Both the position numbers and the translations under genes were made by a program. Under the pieces are notes generated by a model. It saw only the letters and a list, made by a program, of their open reading frames with translations. It searched no databases and was not told the origin of the DNA. 64,000 nt of DNA from Brumimicrobium glaciale (lineage in GTDB: Bacteria; Bacteroidota; Bacteroidia; Flavobacteriales_D; Crocinitomicaceae): the NCBI RefSeq assembly GCF_004152935.1, contig NZ_SETE01000003.1, forward strand, positions 248,001 through 312,000, read 5' to 3'. Position 1 is the first letter of the stretch. Each line of letters starts with the position of its first letter. Shown here piece by piece: positions 53,699 to 63,308 of the stretch.

Positions 53699-54949
53699 TT
53701 AAAATTTTACGAATTCGACACGTCTGTTATTCGCTTTTCCTTCTGGAGTGTTATTATTATCAATAGGCTTGCTTTCTCCAAAACCATCAGATTTAAGTCT
53801 TTTTTTATCAATTCCCATTTCAATTAATTTATCCATAACAGCTTTTCCTCGGGCTTTAGATAATGTCATATTGAGTTCATCTCCTCCATCACTGTCGGTA
53901 TGTCCTTCAACACTAAAATTTAGGTCTGATTCTTTTTGCATTAACTGATGAATTTCATTGATTGGCCCCATACTTTCGGCTTTTAAAGTCGCTTTGTTTA
54001 CATCGAATTTTATTCCGTTTACAATGATTTTTCCTTCTGATAAAACCCTGTCGTAATATTTTACACCTCCTTTGGCAATGCGAATGTTTTTAAAATAAAA
54101 AGGCTTATCCTCTTCCAATTCTGCCCAATATGCTTGCAAGCTAAGACCAGTTGGATTTCCTTGATAGTGAGGAACATTTATTACTCGCGTATCATCCATA
54201 TACACTTTGAATTTACCTTTTGTAAAAGCAATGGAAACGTGAATCCAACGGGCATCTTTAACGTTTTTGTAATCTATCTCTGGAACTTCACCTTTTACCT
54301 TACTTAATTTTTCATCCACACCACCCGAACTGACATCCATATACATATCATATTGATCTCTCTTTTGATTTTTCGTGTCATACAAGTAAACTGTTATTCT
54401 ATTTCCATTAAAAGGTTTGTAAAAATCAAATTCTATGGTAAAGATTTCAGGTAAGTAATCTTCTTTGGAATTTTTTATATAGGGCACAATTTCAGGAGAC
54501 CCATCAATAAACATTATTACATTTTCGCCATCAATGCTTGCGATTTCAACTTGTCCTTTTACTAAATCCCACCTACTCGGAAATTCACCATTTTCTTCAT
54601 CCTTACTTGGTCCGTCTTCAAAAATTACAGTTTCGCCAGGAATAAAATCAAACTTGCTCCAAACAACGTTTGGTTTTTTTAAGGTATCCTCAAATTCTTC
54701 TGAAGTTTCTTCACCTTTTTTAACTTCTTTTTTATTGGTTTGCTTCTTGCCATCTAATACATCTTCTGCCTTATTAAATTGTTCATCAATTTTTTCATTT
54801 ATTCGGCGTTCGCTGCGTTTTTCGGCTTCACTTTCAACTTTCTTTTCGGCTTTCTTTTTTAAATTATTTAAAATTTGACCTTCAGAATAGTTAGGTGTTA
54901 AAAAAAATAATCCAAAAAATAAAAGGACTTTAGGAAATAATAGTTTCAT
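53699..54949 (-). CDS. OmpA-family outer-membrane/peptidoglycan-binding protein
   Basis: A 416-residue protein with a signal peptide (about 1-24), a Lys/Glu-rich coiled-coil region (25-95), a middle LamG-like region (about 100-290, WHVSIAFTKGKFKVYMDDTRV-type strands) and a C-terminal OmpA domain (about 310-416) with the peptidoglycan-binding pattern: IKFDVNKATLKAES, EGHTDSDGGDELNMTLSKARG and GFGESKPIDNNNTPEGKANNRRVEF. It probably links outer membrane and cell wall. First gene of the pair with the lipoprotein 53201-53680. Confidence 0.85.
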   Translation of the reverse strand: MKLLFPKVLLFFGLFFLTPNYSEGQILNNLKKKAEKKVESEAEKRSERRINEKIDEQFNKAEDVLDGKKQTNKKEVKKGEETSEEFEDTLKKPNVVWSKFDFIPGETVIFEDGPSKDEENGEFPSRWDLVKGQVEIASIDGENVIMFIDGSPEIVPYIKNSKEDYLPEIFTIEFDFYKPFNGNRITVYLYDTKNQKRDQYDMYMDVSSGGVDEKLSKVKGEVPEIDYKNVKDARWIHVSIAFTKGKFKVYMDDTRVINVPHYQGNPTGLSLQAYWAELEEDKPFYFKNIRIAKGGVKYYDRVLSEGKIIVNGIKFDVNKATLKAESMGPINEIHQLMQKESDLNFSVEGHTDSDGGDELNMTLSKARGKAVMDKLIEMGIDKKRLKSDGFGESKPIDNNNTPEGKANNRRVEFVKF

Positions 54950-55239
54950 GTTTAGTGATTTTTAAAAAAAATGTTTTTTGAATTCTTATCAAAGTAACCG
55001 CTACTTTTTCGCCTTTGAAATGACATAGGTCAGTCCACTGAATTTTATTTATGAAAATATAGACTCTAGGATATTCTGATTTAATGATTAAACCAAATAT
55101 TAAAACCGCTTAAAAAAACACCCATTTATTCAATAATCAATTCTTGAAACCCCAATTCTCAATTCCATAAAAAAAACACATGGTTTAATTCTATAGTCGT
55201 GCCAAGTCATTATATTCGCACTTATAAATAAAGTAAGCT

Positions 55240-56196
55240 ATGAAAAAGATTTTAGTTATCGGTGCGGGAGGTCAAATTGGGACAGAGCTTGTGCTATTAT
55301 TGGAAGAGAAATTTGGTAAAGATGCTGTTTGGGCTTCTGACATCAAAGACGATTGCCCGAAAGCATTAAAACACTCCAATTATGTTGCCCTGAATGTGCT
55401 TGATAACGATAAATTATCTTCTATTGTAAAAGACAAAGAAATCACTGATGTTTATTTATTAGCTGCTTTATTGTCTGCAACAGCTGAAAAAGATCCGAAA
55501 TTTGCATGGAAATTAAACATGGATGGACTTTTCAATGTTTTGGATTTAGCAAAAGACGGTCATATCAAGAAAGTATTTTGGCCAAGTTCTATCGCTGTTT
55601 TTGGTCCAACGACTCCGAAGAGAAACACACCGCAACATACGATCATGGAGCCAAGTACGGTTTACGGAATCTCTAAACAAGCGGGCGAACAATGGTGTGC
55701 TTGGTACCACGAAAAATATGGTGTTGATGTACGCAGTATTCGTTACCCAGGATTAATTTCCTACAGCACGCTTCCTGGAGGTGGAACTACAGACTACGCA
55801 GTTGACATTTTCTATCATGCTAAACAAAATTCAGAATACACATGTTTTGTGAATGAAGAAACAACTCTTCCAATGATGTATATGGACGATGCAGTTCGTG
55901 CAACGGTTGAATTAATGGAAGCGCCTGCAAGTAAAATCAAAATTCGCAGTTCTTATAACTTAGGAGGAGTAAGTTTTACGCCAGAAGATTTGAAGGAAGA
56001 AATCAAAAAGCAAATTCCAGATTTTAAAATTGGATACGAACCAGATTTTAGACAAAAAATTGCTGATTCTTGGCCAGAATCTATCAATGATGAAAGTGCT
56101 CAAAAAGACTGGGGATGGAAACATGAGTATGACTTAAAAAAATTGGTTGGTGTGATGTTGGAAAATGTCGACACAGAACTCATGTTCAATAAGTAG
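55240..56196 (+). CDS. L-threonine 3-dehydrogenase, SDR/GalE-like type
   Basis: A 318-residue NAD-dependent short-chain dehydrogenase. The Rossmann motif is GAGGQIG (residues 8-14), the catalytic pair is YGISK (Tyr-xxx-Lys), and WPSSIAVFG precedes it. The sequence TLPGGGTTDYAVDIFYHA and LPMMYMDDAVRATVELMEA closely resembles the SDR-type threonine dehydrogenase described from flavobacteria, which oxidises L-threonine to 2-amino-3-ketobutyrate. The usual partner, Kbl (2-amino-3-ketobutyrate CoA ligase), is not adjacent. An upstream TATATTCG could be its -7 box. Other epimerases of this family cannot be fully excluded. Confidence 0.82.
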   Translation: MKKILVIGAGGQIGTELVLLLEEKFGKDAVWASDIKDDCPKALKHSNYVALNVLDNDKLSSIVKDKEITDVYLLAALLSATAEKDPKFAWKLNMDGLFNVLDLAKDGHIKKVFWPSSIAVFGPTTPKRNTPQHTIMEPSTVYGISKQAGEQWCAWYHEKYGVDVRSIRYPGLISYSTLPGGGTTDYAVDIFYHAKQNSEYTCFVNEETTLPMMYMDDAVRATVELMEAPASKIKIRSSYNLGGVSFTPEDLKEEIKKQIPDFKIGYEPDFRQKIADSWPESINDESAQKDWGWKHEYDLKKLVGVMLENVDTELMFNK

Positions 56197-56417
56197 TCTT
56201 TGCAAGAAAACTTCAAAGACATGGCTTGTGAAGTTTTCTTATAAAAGACTTGAAAATGATTAGTTTTCTTGCGGACACTAAGTAATATTATATTGAACAT
56301 TTATTTTTCACTTCAGTATCTTTTTTAATTTATTGAAGAATTTCAAGCATCGAATCACGCACTTTTATTATGCTAATTTTCGTATTTTAGCATTTGTATT
56401 TTTCAAACAAATATTTC

Positions 56418-57899
56418 ATGAATTATAAAACAAACGAACTCAAAATAAGCAACACTTTAACGGGTGAAAAAGAAATCTTTAATTCCATTTTAGATGGTTT
56501 TGTTGGACTCTATGTTTGTGGACCAACTGTATACAGTGACGTTCATTTGGGGAACTGTCGTACGTTTATTTCCTTTGATGTAATCTATCGTTATCTATTG
56601 CATTTAGGTTACAAAGTTCGTTACGTTAGAAATATTACTGATGCTGGTCACCTTGAAAATGACGCGGAAGAAGGAGAAGATAAAATTGCTAAAAAAGCGA
56701 GATTAGAACAGTTGGAACCGATGGAAATCGTTCAACGTTATACTTTAGATTTTCATAAAGTATTGAATCAATTTAATAATCTTCCGCCAAGTATTGAACC
56801 AACAGCAACTGGTCATATTATCGAGCAAATCGAAATGATTCTCGATATTATAGAAAATGGATTTGCTTATGAAGTGAATGGATCTGTTTATTTTGATGTT
56901 GAAAAATACAATGAAACAAATAATTACGGTGAACTTTCAAAACGAAAAATTGAAGATCTAGTTGCTGGAACACGCTCATTAGATGGTCAAGAAGAGAAAA
57001 AATCTCCACTTGATTTTGCTTTATGGAAAGATGCAAAACCAGAACACATCATGAAATGGCCTTCACCTTGGGGATTAGGTTTTCCAGGATGGCACTTGGA
57101 ATGTTCTGCAATGAGCACAAAATATTTAGGAGAACAATTTGATATTCATGGAGGTGGAATGGACTTAAAATTCCCACATCACGAATGTGAAATCGCACAA
57201 GGAACAGCCGCAAATGGGAGTAAACCAGTAAATTACTGGATGCACGCCAACATGCTGACTTTGAACGGTAAAAAAATGAGTAAATCGACAGGAAACACTT
57301 TGCTTCCTGAGGAATTATTCTCTGGAGATAACGAAACTTTAGGTCGTGCTTATCATCCGATAGTTGTGCGCTTCTTTATGATGCAAGCGCATTATGCAAG
57401 TGTTTTAGATTTCAGTGCAGAAGCTTTAAATTCCTCTGAAAAAGGATTCCTTCGTTTAATGGAAGCGATGAAAGTATTGGAGGAAATCGGAACCAGCGAA
57501 AAATCATCTATTGATGTTGAAGGTTTAATTCAGAAATTCTACAACGCAATGAATGATGACTTTAACACACCAGTTTTAGTTGCTCATTTATTTGATGCGG
57601 CTAAATTCATTCAGTCTGTAAATTCAGGAAAAGAAACTATTTCTGCTCCAGATAAAAAGATTTTGACTTTTGCAATGAATGAATTCGTATTCGACGTGCT
57701 AGGTTTAACAGTTGTTTCAGAAGAGAAAGGAGCAAACAATGAGAGTCTTGACACTGTTATGGAATTAGTACTTCAAATGCGTCAACAAGCAAGAGAAAAT
57801 AAAGATTGGACAACTGCTGATGCGATTAGAGACAAACTGAATGAAGCAAAAATCGTTGTAAAAGACGATAAAGAAGGTGCAACATGGAAAATTCAATAG
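56418..57899 (+). CDS. cysS: Cysteine--tRNA ligase
   Basis: A class I aminoacyl-tRNA synthetase of about 493 residues from the ATG at 56418 (a TTG at 56394 would add eight residues). The HIGH motif is present as VHLGN, the Zn site uses the Cys of VCGPTV, CSAMS, and HHECE, and the KMSKS motif is [43 protein letters not shown] is diagnostic for CysRS. Its last 16 bp overlap the start of the PLP decarboxylase gene, in a different frame. Expression of the two must be linked. Confidence 0.97.
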   Translation: MNYKTNELKISNTLTGEKEIFNSILDGFVGLYVCGPTVYSDVHLGNCRTFISFDVIYRYLLHLGYKVRYVRNITDAGHLENDAEEGEDKIAKKARLEQLEPMEIVQRYTLDFHKVLNQFNNLPPSIEPTATGHIIEQIEMILDIIENGFAYEVNGSVYFDVEKYNETNNYGELSKRKIEDLVAGTRSLDGQEEKKSPLDFALWKDAKPEHIMKWPSPWGLGFPGWHLECSAMSTKYLGEQFDIHGGGMDLKFPHHECEIAQGTAANGSKPVNYWMHANMLTLNGKKMSKSTGNTLLPEELFSGDNETLGRAYHPIVVRFFMMQAHYASVLDFSAEALNSSEKGFLRLMEAMKVLEEIGTSEKSSIDVEGLIQKFYNAMNDDFNTPVLVAHLFDAAKFIQSVNSGKETISAPDKKILTFAMNEFVFDVLGLTVVSEEKGANNESLDTVMELVLQMRQQARENKDWTTADAIRDKLNEAKIVVKDDKEGATWKIQ

Positions 57900-59326
57900 A
57901 ATCAATAACAGAACAGCTTAAAAAATTAGAAGAACAAGTCAAAGAGATTTCTCCGGATGCTGAAAAAAGAAAAGAAATTTTTAGTTCTTATCACGCATTA
58001 ACGGAAAGGCATTTAGAAAGTCTCGAAGATCAAAAAGCGTATGACGGAAGTCCATCTGATCTTGATTTATATACCTTAAAAGACACGCCGGAAGATACTT
58101 CAAAAACCATAGCTACAATTGAAAATGACATGCTTCCGAAAGGAATCGTTGCAGCTTCAGGTGGACACATGGGATATATTCCAGGCGGAGGAATTTACAC
58201 TTCTGCGATTGGCGATTATTTAGCAGCAATCAGCAATGCATATAGCGGAGTAAATTATGCTTCTCCCGGAGCCGTGGCAATGGAACACGCATGTTTAGAT
58301 TGGTTGAAATCTGTTTATGGTTTTCCAAAATCTGCTGTTGGAAATCTAACTTCTGGCGGCTCAATTGCTAATTTAATTGCATTGGGAGCAGCGAGAGATC
58401 ACAAAGAAATTCTCGATAATATAAAACATTCGGTAGTTTACATGTCCGCCCAAACACATCATTCTGCTCACAAAGCGCTAAGAATTTTGGGTTTACATCA
58501 AATGGTTTTAAGAGCAATTCCGACTGATGAATTTCATAGAATGAATCTTTCGGAATTGAAGCTTCAAATTGAGAAAGATAAAGCAGAAGGATTAACGCCT
58601 TCAATTTTAATTGGAAGCGCTGGAACAACAGATACTGGAGCAGTTGATCCCTTAGATGAAATGGCTGGAATTGCCAAAAGAAATAAGCTGTGGTTTCATG
58701 TCGATGCGGCTTATGGCGGATTTTTCATTTTAACAGATACTGCAAAAGTTAAATTCAAAGGCATCGAAAAAGCAGATTCTATTATTACTGATCCGCACAA
58801 AGGAATGTTTTTGCCTTATGGAATTGGAGCAGTCTTGGTGAAAAATGCTGAAGCTGTTTTTGAATCCAATAGAATTACAGCAAACTATATGCAAGACAGT
58901 TTAGCCGAGGAATCACCTTTAGATCCGTCCGATGTTTCTCCAGAGTTAACAAAGCATTTCAGGGCTTTAAGAATGTGGCTTCCACTAAAAACGCATGGAG
59001 TTGCTCCATTTAAAGCCGCACTTGAAGAAAAACTTTTATTGACGACTTATTTCAGAACCGAAGTAGAGAAGCTAGGTTTCAAAACTGGACCAACTCCCGA
59101 TTTATCGGTGAGTTATTTCTGGTATCCATTTGGCGAAAATGAAAACGAACTCAATCGAAAACTGATGTCGCTTTGTCACAATGATGGTAGAGTATTCATG
59201 TCTTCCACTAAAATTGAAAATAAATTCGTAATCCGTATGGCGATTCTCTCTTTCAGAACGCATAAAGCCGAAATTGACAAAGCCTTGGACATGTTATTAG
59301 AAAATTTATCAAAGATAAGAAGCTAA
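57884..59326 (+). CDS. Pyridoxal-dependent group II decarboxylase
   Basis: A 480-residue PLP enzyme of the aromatic-amino-acid/glutamate decarboxylase family. Signatures: [49 protein letters not shown] with the PLP Asp, and the Schiff-base Lys in [16 protein letters not shown] 16-bp overlap with cysS places the ATG at 57884 inside cysS. The substrate is not deducible: family members act on tyrosine, DOPA, tryptophan, or diaminobutyrate. It is the last gene before the tRNA; no transporter or other amine gene is adjacent. Confidence 0.85.
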   Translation: MENSIESITEQLKKLEEQVKEISPDAEKRKEIFSSYHALTERHLESLEDQKAYDGSPSDLDLYTLKDTPEDTSKTIATIENDMLPKGIVAASGGHMGYIPGGGIYTSAIGDYLAAISNAYSGVNYASPGAVAMEHACLDWLKSVYGFPKSAVGNLTSGGSIANLIALGAARDHKEILDNIKHSVVYMSAQTHHSAHKALRILGLHQMVLRAIPTDEFHRMNLSELKLQIEKDKAEGLTPSILIGSAGTTDTGAVDPLDEMAGIAKRNKLWFHVDAAYGGFFILTDTAKVKFKGIEKADSIITDPHKGMFLPYGIGAVLVKNAEAVFESNRITANYMQDSLAEESPLDPSDVSPELTKHFRALRMWLPLKTHGVAPFKAALEEKLLLTTYFRTEVEKLGFKTGPTPDLSVSYFWYPFGENENELNRKLMSLCHNDGRVFMSSTKIENKFVIRMAILSFRTHKAEIDKALDMLLENLSKIRS

Positions 59327-59373
59327 CAATCTTTAATTTACAATTTATTTTGAAATTATTATTTTAAAATGTT

Positions 59374-59402
59374 TTGAAATCAATTAAATCTAAGTATCTT
59401 TG
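59374..59402 (+). promoter_or_regulatory. Promoter of the initiator tRNA gene
   Basis: TTG at 59374-59376, an 18-bp spacer and TATCTTTG at 59395-59402. This is the best match to the Bacteroidota consensus in the window and lies 72 bp ahead of the tRNA. Confidence 0.8.
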
Positions 59403-59474
59403 CAACCCGTTTGGATACGGAAAGCGTTACGCAATAGCGCTCAAAATTAGATAATAAGTTACATAAAGATATAT

Positions 59475-59550
<76 letters not shown>

Positions 59551-59552
59551 TT

Positions 59553-59585
59553 AAAACGGCAATTGAGAAATCAATTGCCGTTTTT
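59553..59585 (+). terminator. Terminator after the initiator tRNA
   Basis: Stem AAAACGGCAATTGA/TCAATTGCCGTTTT (59553-59566 and 59571-59584) with a GAAA loop and a T-run. It begins 3 bases after the tRNA. Confidence 0.9.
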
Positions 59586-60135
59586 GGTTTTGTTAGGTTT
59601 GCTTGTCGGACTCTTTATCCGTCAGCTGACTGACATAGGTTATCCTGTCCACCGTTACTTCGAGCAGAATGAGAAACAAAGCGAAAGCCAAGTTTTGGAC
59701 TATACCTTATTCTTGGCCTGACTACTCTTTTTCAATCTCTTAAACCAATACAGAAACCCGTTGCCATTTTTGATCTTACAGTTTTTTTTTCGAATAACAC
59801 TAGATGAGAAGTTTATCGATGTGAAACAGTTGCGTATTAGTTGAATTTTGAAAAATCAGAATGCAGTCCCCCCTTATTTACAAAACGGAAGTCAACCAAA
59901 AAATATATTATAGTAAATTACCACTAGCTATTAAAATAACTAGAGCACTTACTCCAAACACAGAGGACTGACTGTAAATGTATTGACACGAATCCACCCC
60001 TCAAAAGGGCAGAAACACTATACAATACAGAAAATACCAGACCAACAAAACTTGTCAATTAAGACAACTAATGTAACTTTACAGCGTTAACTAAATATTA
60101 ATATAAAATTAATATACTAATTGACTCGAAATTAT
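59586..60135. other. Intergenic region tRNA to polysaccharide cluster
   Basis: About 550 bases. It holds the tRNA remnant (59603-59654), a block with the word TTCTTGGCCTGACTACTC and otherwise AT-rich sequence; no ORF of convincing composition, integrase or direct-repeat pair was seen. A TAACTTTA box at about 60073 could be the promoter for the glycosyltransferase gene. Confidence 0.5.
59603..59654 (+). pseudogene. Degenerate remnant of the initiator tRNA
   Basis: The stretch shares ordered blocks with the 3' part of the intact tRNA: TCGGnCTCnT, CATAGGTT and TCCTGTCC, then CCG, with a 4-base deletion in the T-loop and an insertion after the anticodon stem. It cannot fold into a tRNA. It may be a relic of a duplication or of integration at the tRNA 3' end. 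Confidence 0.45.
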
Positions 60136-60957
60136 ATGAACAAGCTTTATAAAGCAAGAACAGTAATTCTAATTCCACATTATAATAACTTAAAAGGTCT
60201 TGAAAAATCAATTGAATCAGTCAATCATTCCCAAGCTATTGATATTCTTATAATAGATGATGGTAGTACATCATCTCAGGTTCCAGACCTGTTAAAATTA
60301 CAAAAAATTTCAACAAAAAACTCTAAAATAATTCTTTTTTTATCAAAAAAAAATGAAGGGATCTCATCTGCTCTAAATCGAGGTCTAGATATTATTCTAG
60401 AATTAAACCAATATGAATTCATAGCACGTCTTGATTGCGGCGATACCTGCGTGGTAAATAGATTTTTTCTACAAGAAAAATACTTTGATAAGAACGATAC
60501 AACAATGTTAGTTGGTTCGTGGGCAAAATGGATCGATCAAGCTTCAAATAATGAAGTGTTTAAGTTTAAACCCGCAGTAGATCATAAAAAAATCATGAAG
60601 ATGATGTCTGTCCGTTGTAACTTTATACATCCAACTGTTATGTTCAGAACTTCTGTAGTTAAAGAATTAGGAAAGTATCCTGACCAATATACGGATGCTG
60701 AGGATTATGCCTACTTCTTTAATATTTCCAAAAACTATAAAACCGCAAACATTCCAAAGTATTTAACTAATGTAGATTATAATATTGAGGGAATTTCTGT
60801 AAAAAATAGAAAAAGTCAAAATAGAAGTAAAATAAAAGTCATCAATGCATATGGTAAAAAGGATATTTACCAGCTTTACGGCTTCTTATACAACTTCCTG
60901 CTACTTGTAGCTCCTGCTAAACTTGTTTTTTTATTAAAGAAAAAAGTTTTTTCATAG
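60136..60957 (+). CDS. Family 2 glycosyltransferase
   Basis: A GT-A glycosyltransferase of 273 residues from the ATG at 60136 (a TTG at 60121 would add five residues). It starts TVILIPHYNNLKGLEKSI, followed by DILIIDDGSTSSQV with the nucleotide-binding DD, a loop SKKNEGISSALNRGL and FIARLDCGDTCVVNRF with a D-x-G-D acidic motif. The C-terminal part (TDAEDYAYFFNI) has the ED catalytic pair and a hydrophobic end (about 255-270). It begins a cluster of surface-polysaccharide genes; the next start codon follows the stop without a gap. Confidence 0.88.
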   Translation: MNKLYKARTVILIPHYNNLKGLEKSIESVNHSQAIDILIIDDGSTSSQVPDLLKLQKISTKNSKIILFLSKKNEGISSALNRGLDIILELNQYEFIARLDCGDTCVVNRFFLQEKYFDKNDTTMLVGSWAKWIDQASNNEVFKFKPAVDHKKIMKMMSVRCNFIHPTVMFRTSVVKELGKYPDQYTDAEDYAYFFNISKNYKTANIPKYLTNVDYNIEGISVKNRKSQNRSKIKVINAYGKKDIYQLYGFLYNFLLLVAPAKLVFLLKKKVFS

Positions 60958-62043
60958 ATGACTATAATTCACGTCGTAGAACCATTTGCTACAGGAATAA
61001 ATACATTCATTCGTGAATTAGTAACAGGCATGCCCAATGATCAGCATATAATAATTCATGGTGAAAGAGATGACAATCGAAAACTGAAATCTATTATTGA
61101 TGAGTACGGTAGCAATGTGAAATTTGTTCGTTGGGAACATGCACAAAGAGAAATAAGGATTTTTAAGGACTTAAAAAGTTATTTTAGTTTAAAAAAGCTA
61201 TTAAAACAGTATTCATTTGACATTTTACATTTGCACTCATCTAAAGCCGGAACGATTGGAAGTTTTTGGAGTTTTATCAATGGGAAATCAAATGTTGTAT
61301 ATACCCCAAATGCCGTTTCTTTCTTAAGAACCGACGTGTCAAAAATAAAAATTAAACTATTCAAAATAATTGAGAAGTGCATCTATCGATCTGGAGTAAA
61401 CATTGTAAGTTGTTCTCCATCAGAATACGATGCGTACAAAGATATTTCTGTAAACACCGGAGTGATAAGAAATGGGATAACCATTGACGCAAGTGTGAAG
61501 AAAAATTTACCTAGGGAAAAGAGACAATTAAGCGTAGTTATAAATGGAAAAATTACAACACAAAAAAATCCGGAAGTAATTAATAGAATCGCCAAACACT
61601 TTGTAGGTGATTCGTCTATCGAATTTAACTGGATAGGCGACGGGGAATTGAAAAACGTTTTAAAAGCTAACAATATTAACATATTAGGTTGGCGCACAAA
61701 AGAAGAGGTATTCGAGCATTTACAAAGTGCAGACCTCTATTTATCCGCTTCCTTATGGGAGGGACTGCCTTTGTCTGGTATTGAAGCAATGTCTTTCAAA
61801 CTACCTTTAATTTTAAGCGATTGCTCTGGAAATGTGGATCTAGTGGAAGACGGAACGAATGGTTACACTTTTCATTCTGAAAAACAAGCGATTAAATACA
61901 TAGAAGAGCTCAAGAATAATCCACAAAAGATTAAAAGAATGTCTGATAATTCTCAAAAAATGTACGAAAACTACAACAATTACATTTGTGCTAAGAATTA
62001 TAGAGAATTATATAAGAAATTGACAAAAATTAAAGCAAAATAA
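60958..62043 (+). CDS. Group 1 (GT4) glycosyltransferase
   Basis: A 361-residue GT-B enzyme. The N-terminal domain has HLHSSKAGTIGSFW; the C-terminal domain has INGKITTQKNPEVINRI, WIGDGELKNVL, NILGWRTKEEVFEHLQSADLYLSASLWEGLPLSGIEAMSFKLPLILS with the EX7E motif (E of WEGLPLSGIEA). The start immediately follows the upstream stop and its own stop overlaps the next ATG by one base, so all three genes are co-translated. A role in O-antigen or capsule assembly is likely. Confidence 0.9.
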   Translation: MTIIHVVEPFATGINTFIRELVTGMPNDQHIIIHGERDDNRKLKSIIDEYGSNVKFVRWEHAQREIRIFKDLKSYFSLKKLLKQYSFDILHLHSSKAGTIGSFWSFINGKSNVVYTPNAVSFLRTDVSKIKIKLFKIIEKCIYRSGVNIVSCSPSEYDAYKDISVNTGVIRNGITIDASVKKNLPREKRQLSVVINGKITTQKNPEVINRIAKHFVGDSSIEFNWIGDGELKNVLKANNINILGWRTKEEVFEHLQSADLYLSASLWEGLPLSGIEAMSFKLPLILSDCSGNVDLVEDGTNGYTFHSEKQAIKYIEELKNNPQKIKRMSDNSQKMYENYNNYICAKNYRELYKKLTKIKAK

Positions 62044-63308
62044 TGTCAAAGTCTAGATTAGTCACTCTTTTATTAATTGCCCTATTGGCAATACATCTTT
62101 CAAATGCGATGTATTTCACTGGAATATTTACGTTAATTATTTTTGTCGTTGTATTATTCTTGGGGAACTTGGCTTCTCGTCTAAAAGTACTTTTAAGTAA
62201 TAAACTATTCTGGATTCTTATCATCCCTTTTCTCGTTTACACTGTATCAATTATATATTCAGAGGATCTACATTTTGCTTGGAAAAAACTGGAAATCGGA
62301 TTATCAATTCTAATTTTCCCGATAATGATTGGCTTAACTAACATTGAGCGAAAGGACATAATCCTTTTCCTAAAATGTATGATTCTGCTTGTTGCCTTCT
62401 TACCTGTTATTGGGTTTGTAAACCAATACTCAAGCTACCTAGTGTTTAATGATACTGGAGCTTTTTATAATGATAACTTAGTCTCCATTTTAGGCAAACA
62501 GGCGGTATACTATGGATTCTTTATAAATGTAGCACTGTTAACACTGTTTGCACTCTTGAAAAAAGGTGAAATTAAGAGCAATACAGCACGTATTATAGGT
62601 TCAGTATCATTTATACTTCTCATTTGCACACAGTACTTATTAGCCAGTAGAATTGCTATTGCTCTTACTGCATTAATGATTGTAACTTTCGCAATAGCGT
62701 ATATGGCCAAACACCTTCGAAGGAGTCAGCTTATATTATTTTCAACAGGGTTTGTTCTAATGGGTGTAGTACTGTTATTTTCATTTCCTAAAGTTCTCAA
62801 AAGGTTTCAAAGTATTAAGCATATCGAATACAAATTCGATAACCCAAACCCGATAAATCATTTTAACGGAGAAATTAAAAAAGAAAACTGGAACGGTTTA
62901 AATACTCGGCTTGCCATTTGGGAATGTACCCTTGACGCAATCAAAATAAAGCCGCTGTTTGGTTATGGAATTGGTGACGGACAAAAGGAATTACAAGAAA
63001 TATATAAAGAAAAAAACTTCATTCTCGCTAAATCAAACTATTATAATACACACAACCAATACCTCCACTTTACTTTAATAGGAGGGGTTTTAGGACTTCT
63101 TGCTTACACCTTACACTTGCTCTATTTTGTACGTTATTCCATTCAAAAAAAGCATTGGTTGCTATTTGGATTTTTATTGATTTATATGACCACAAGCCTA
63201 ACGGAAAATATACTCGGGCGTAATCAAGGAGTGGTTTTTATCAGTCTATTATTGAGTATATTGGTGTATTTCAGCGGTAAAATAAAAAATAACACATTCA
63301 GTTTATGA
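62043..63308 (+). CDS. O-antigen ligase/polymerase family membrane protein
   Basis: A 421-residue inner-membrane protein with about eleven hydrophobic segments and one large periplasmic loop (about 250-320) that contains RLAIWECTLDAIKIKPLFGYGIGDG and THNQYLHFTLIGGVLG, the pattern of the Wzy_C/WaaL family. Such proteins polymerise or ligate lipid-linked glycans at the periplasmic face. It overlaps the GT4 gene at its start and the next gene at its stop (ATGA). Ligase and polymerase cannot be told apart by sequence. Confidence 0.88.
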   Translation: MSKSRLVTLLLIALLAIHLSNAMYFTGIFTLIIFVVVLFLGNLASRLKVLLSNKLFWILIIPFLVYTVSIIYSEDLHFAWKKLEIGLSILIFPIMIGLTNIERKDIILFLKCMILLVAFLPVIGFVNQYSSYLVFNDTGAFYNDNLVSILGKQAVYYGFFINVALLTLFALLKKGEIKSNTARIIGSVSFILLICTQYLLASRIAIALTALMIVTFAIAYMAKHLRRSQLILFSTGFVLMGVVLLFSFPKVLKRFQSIKHIEYKFDNPNPINHFNGEIKKENWNGLNTRLAIWECTLDAIKIKPLFGYGIGDGQKELQEIYKEKNFILAKSNYYNTHNQYLHFTLIGGVLGLLAYTLHLLYFVRYSIQKKHWLLFGFLLIYMTTSLTENILGRNQGVVFISLLLSILVYFSGKIKNNTFSL

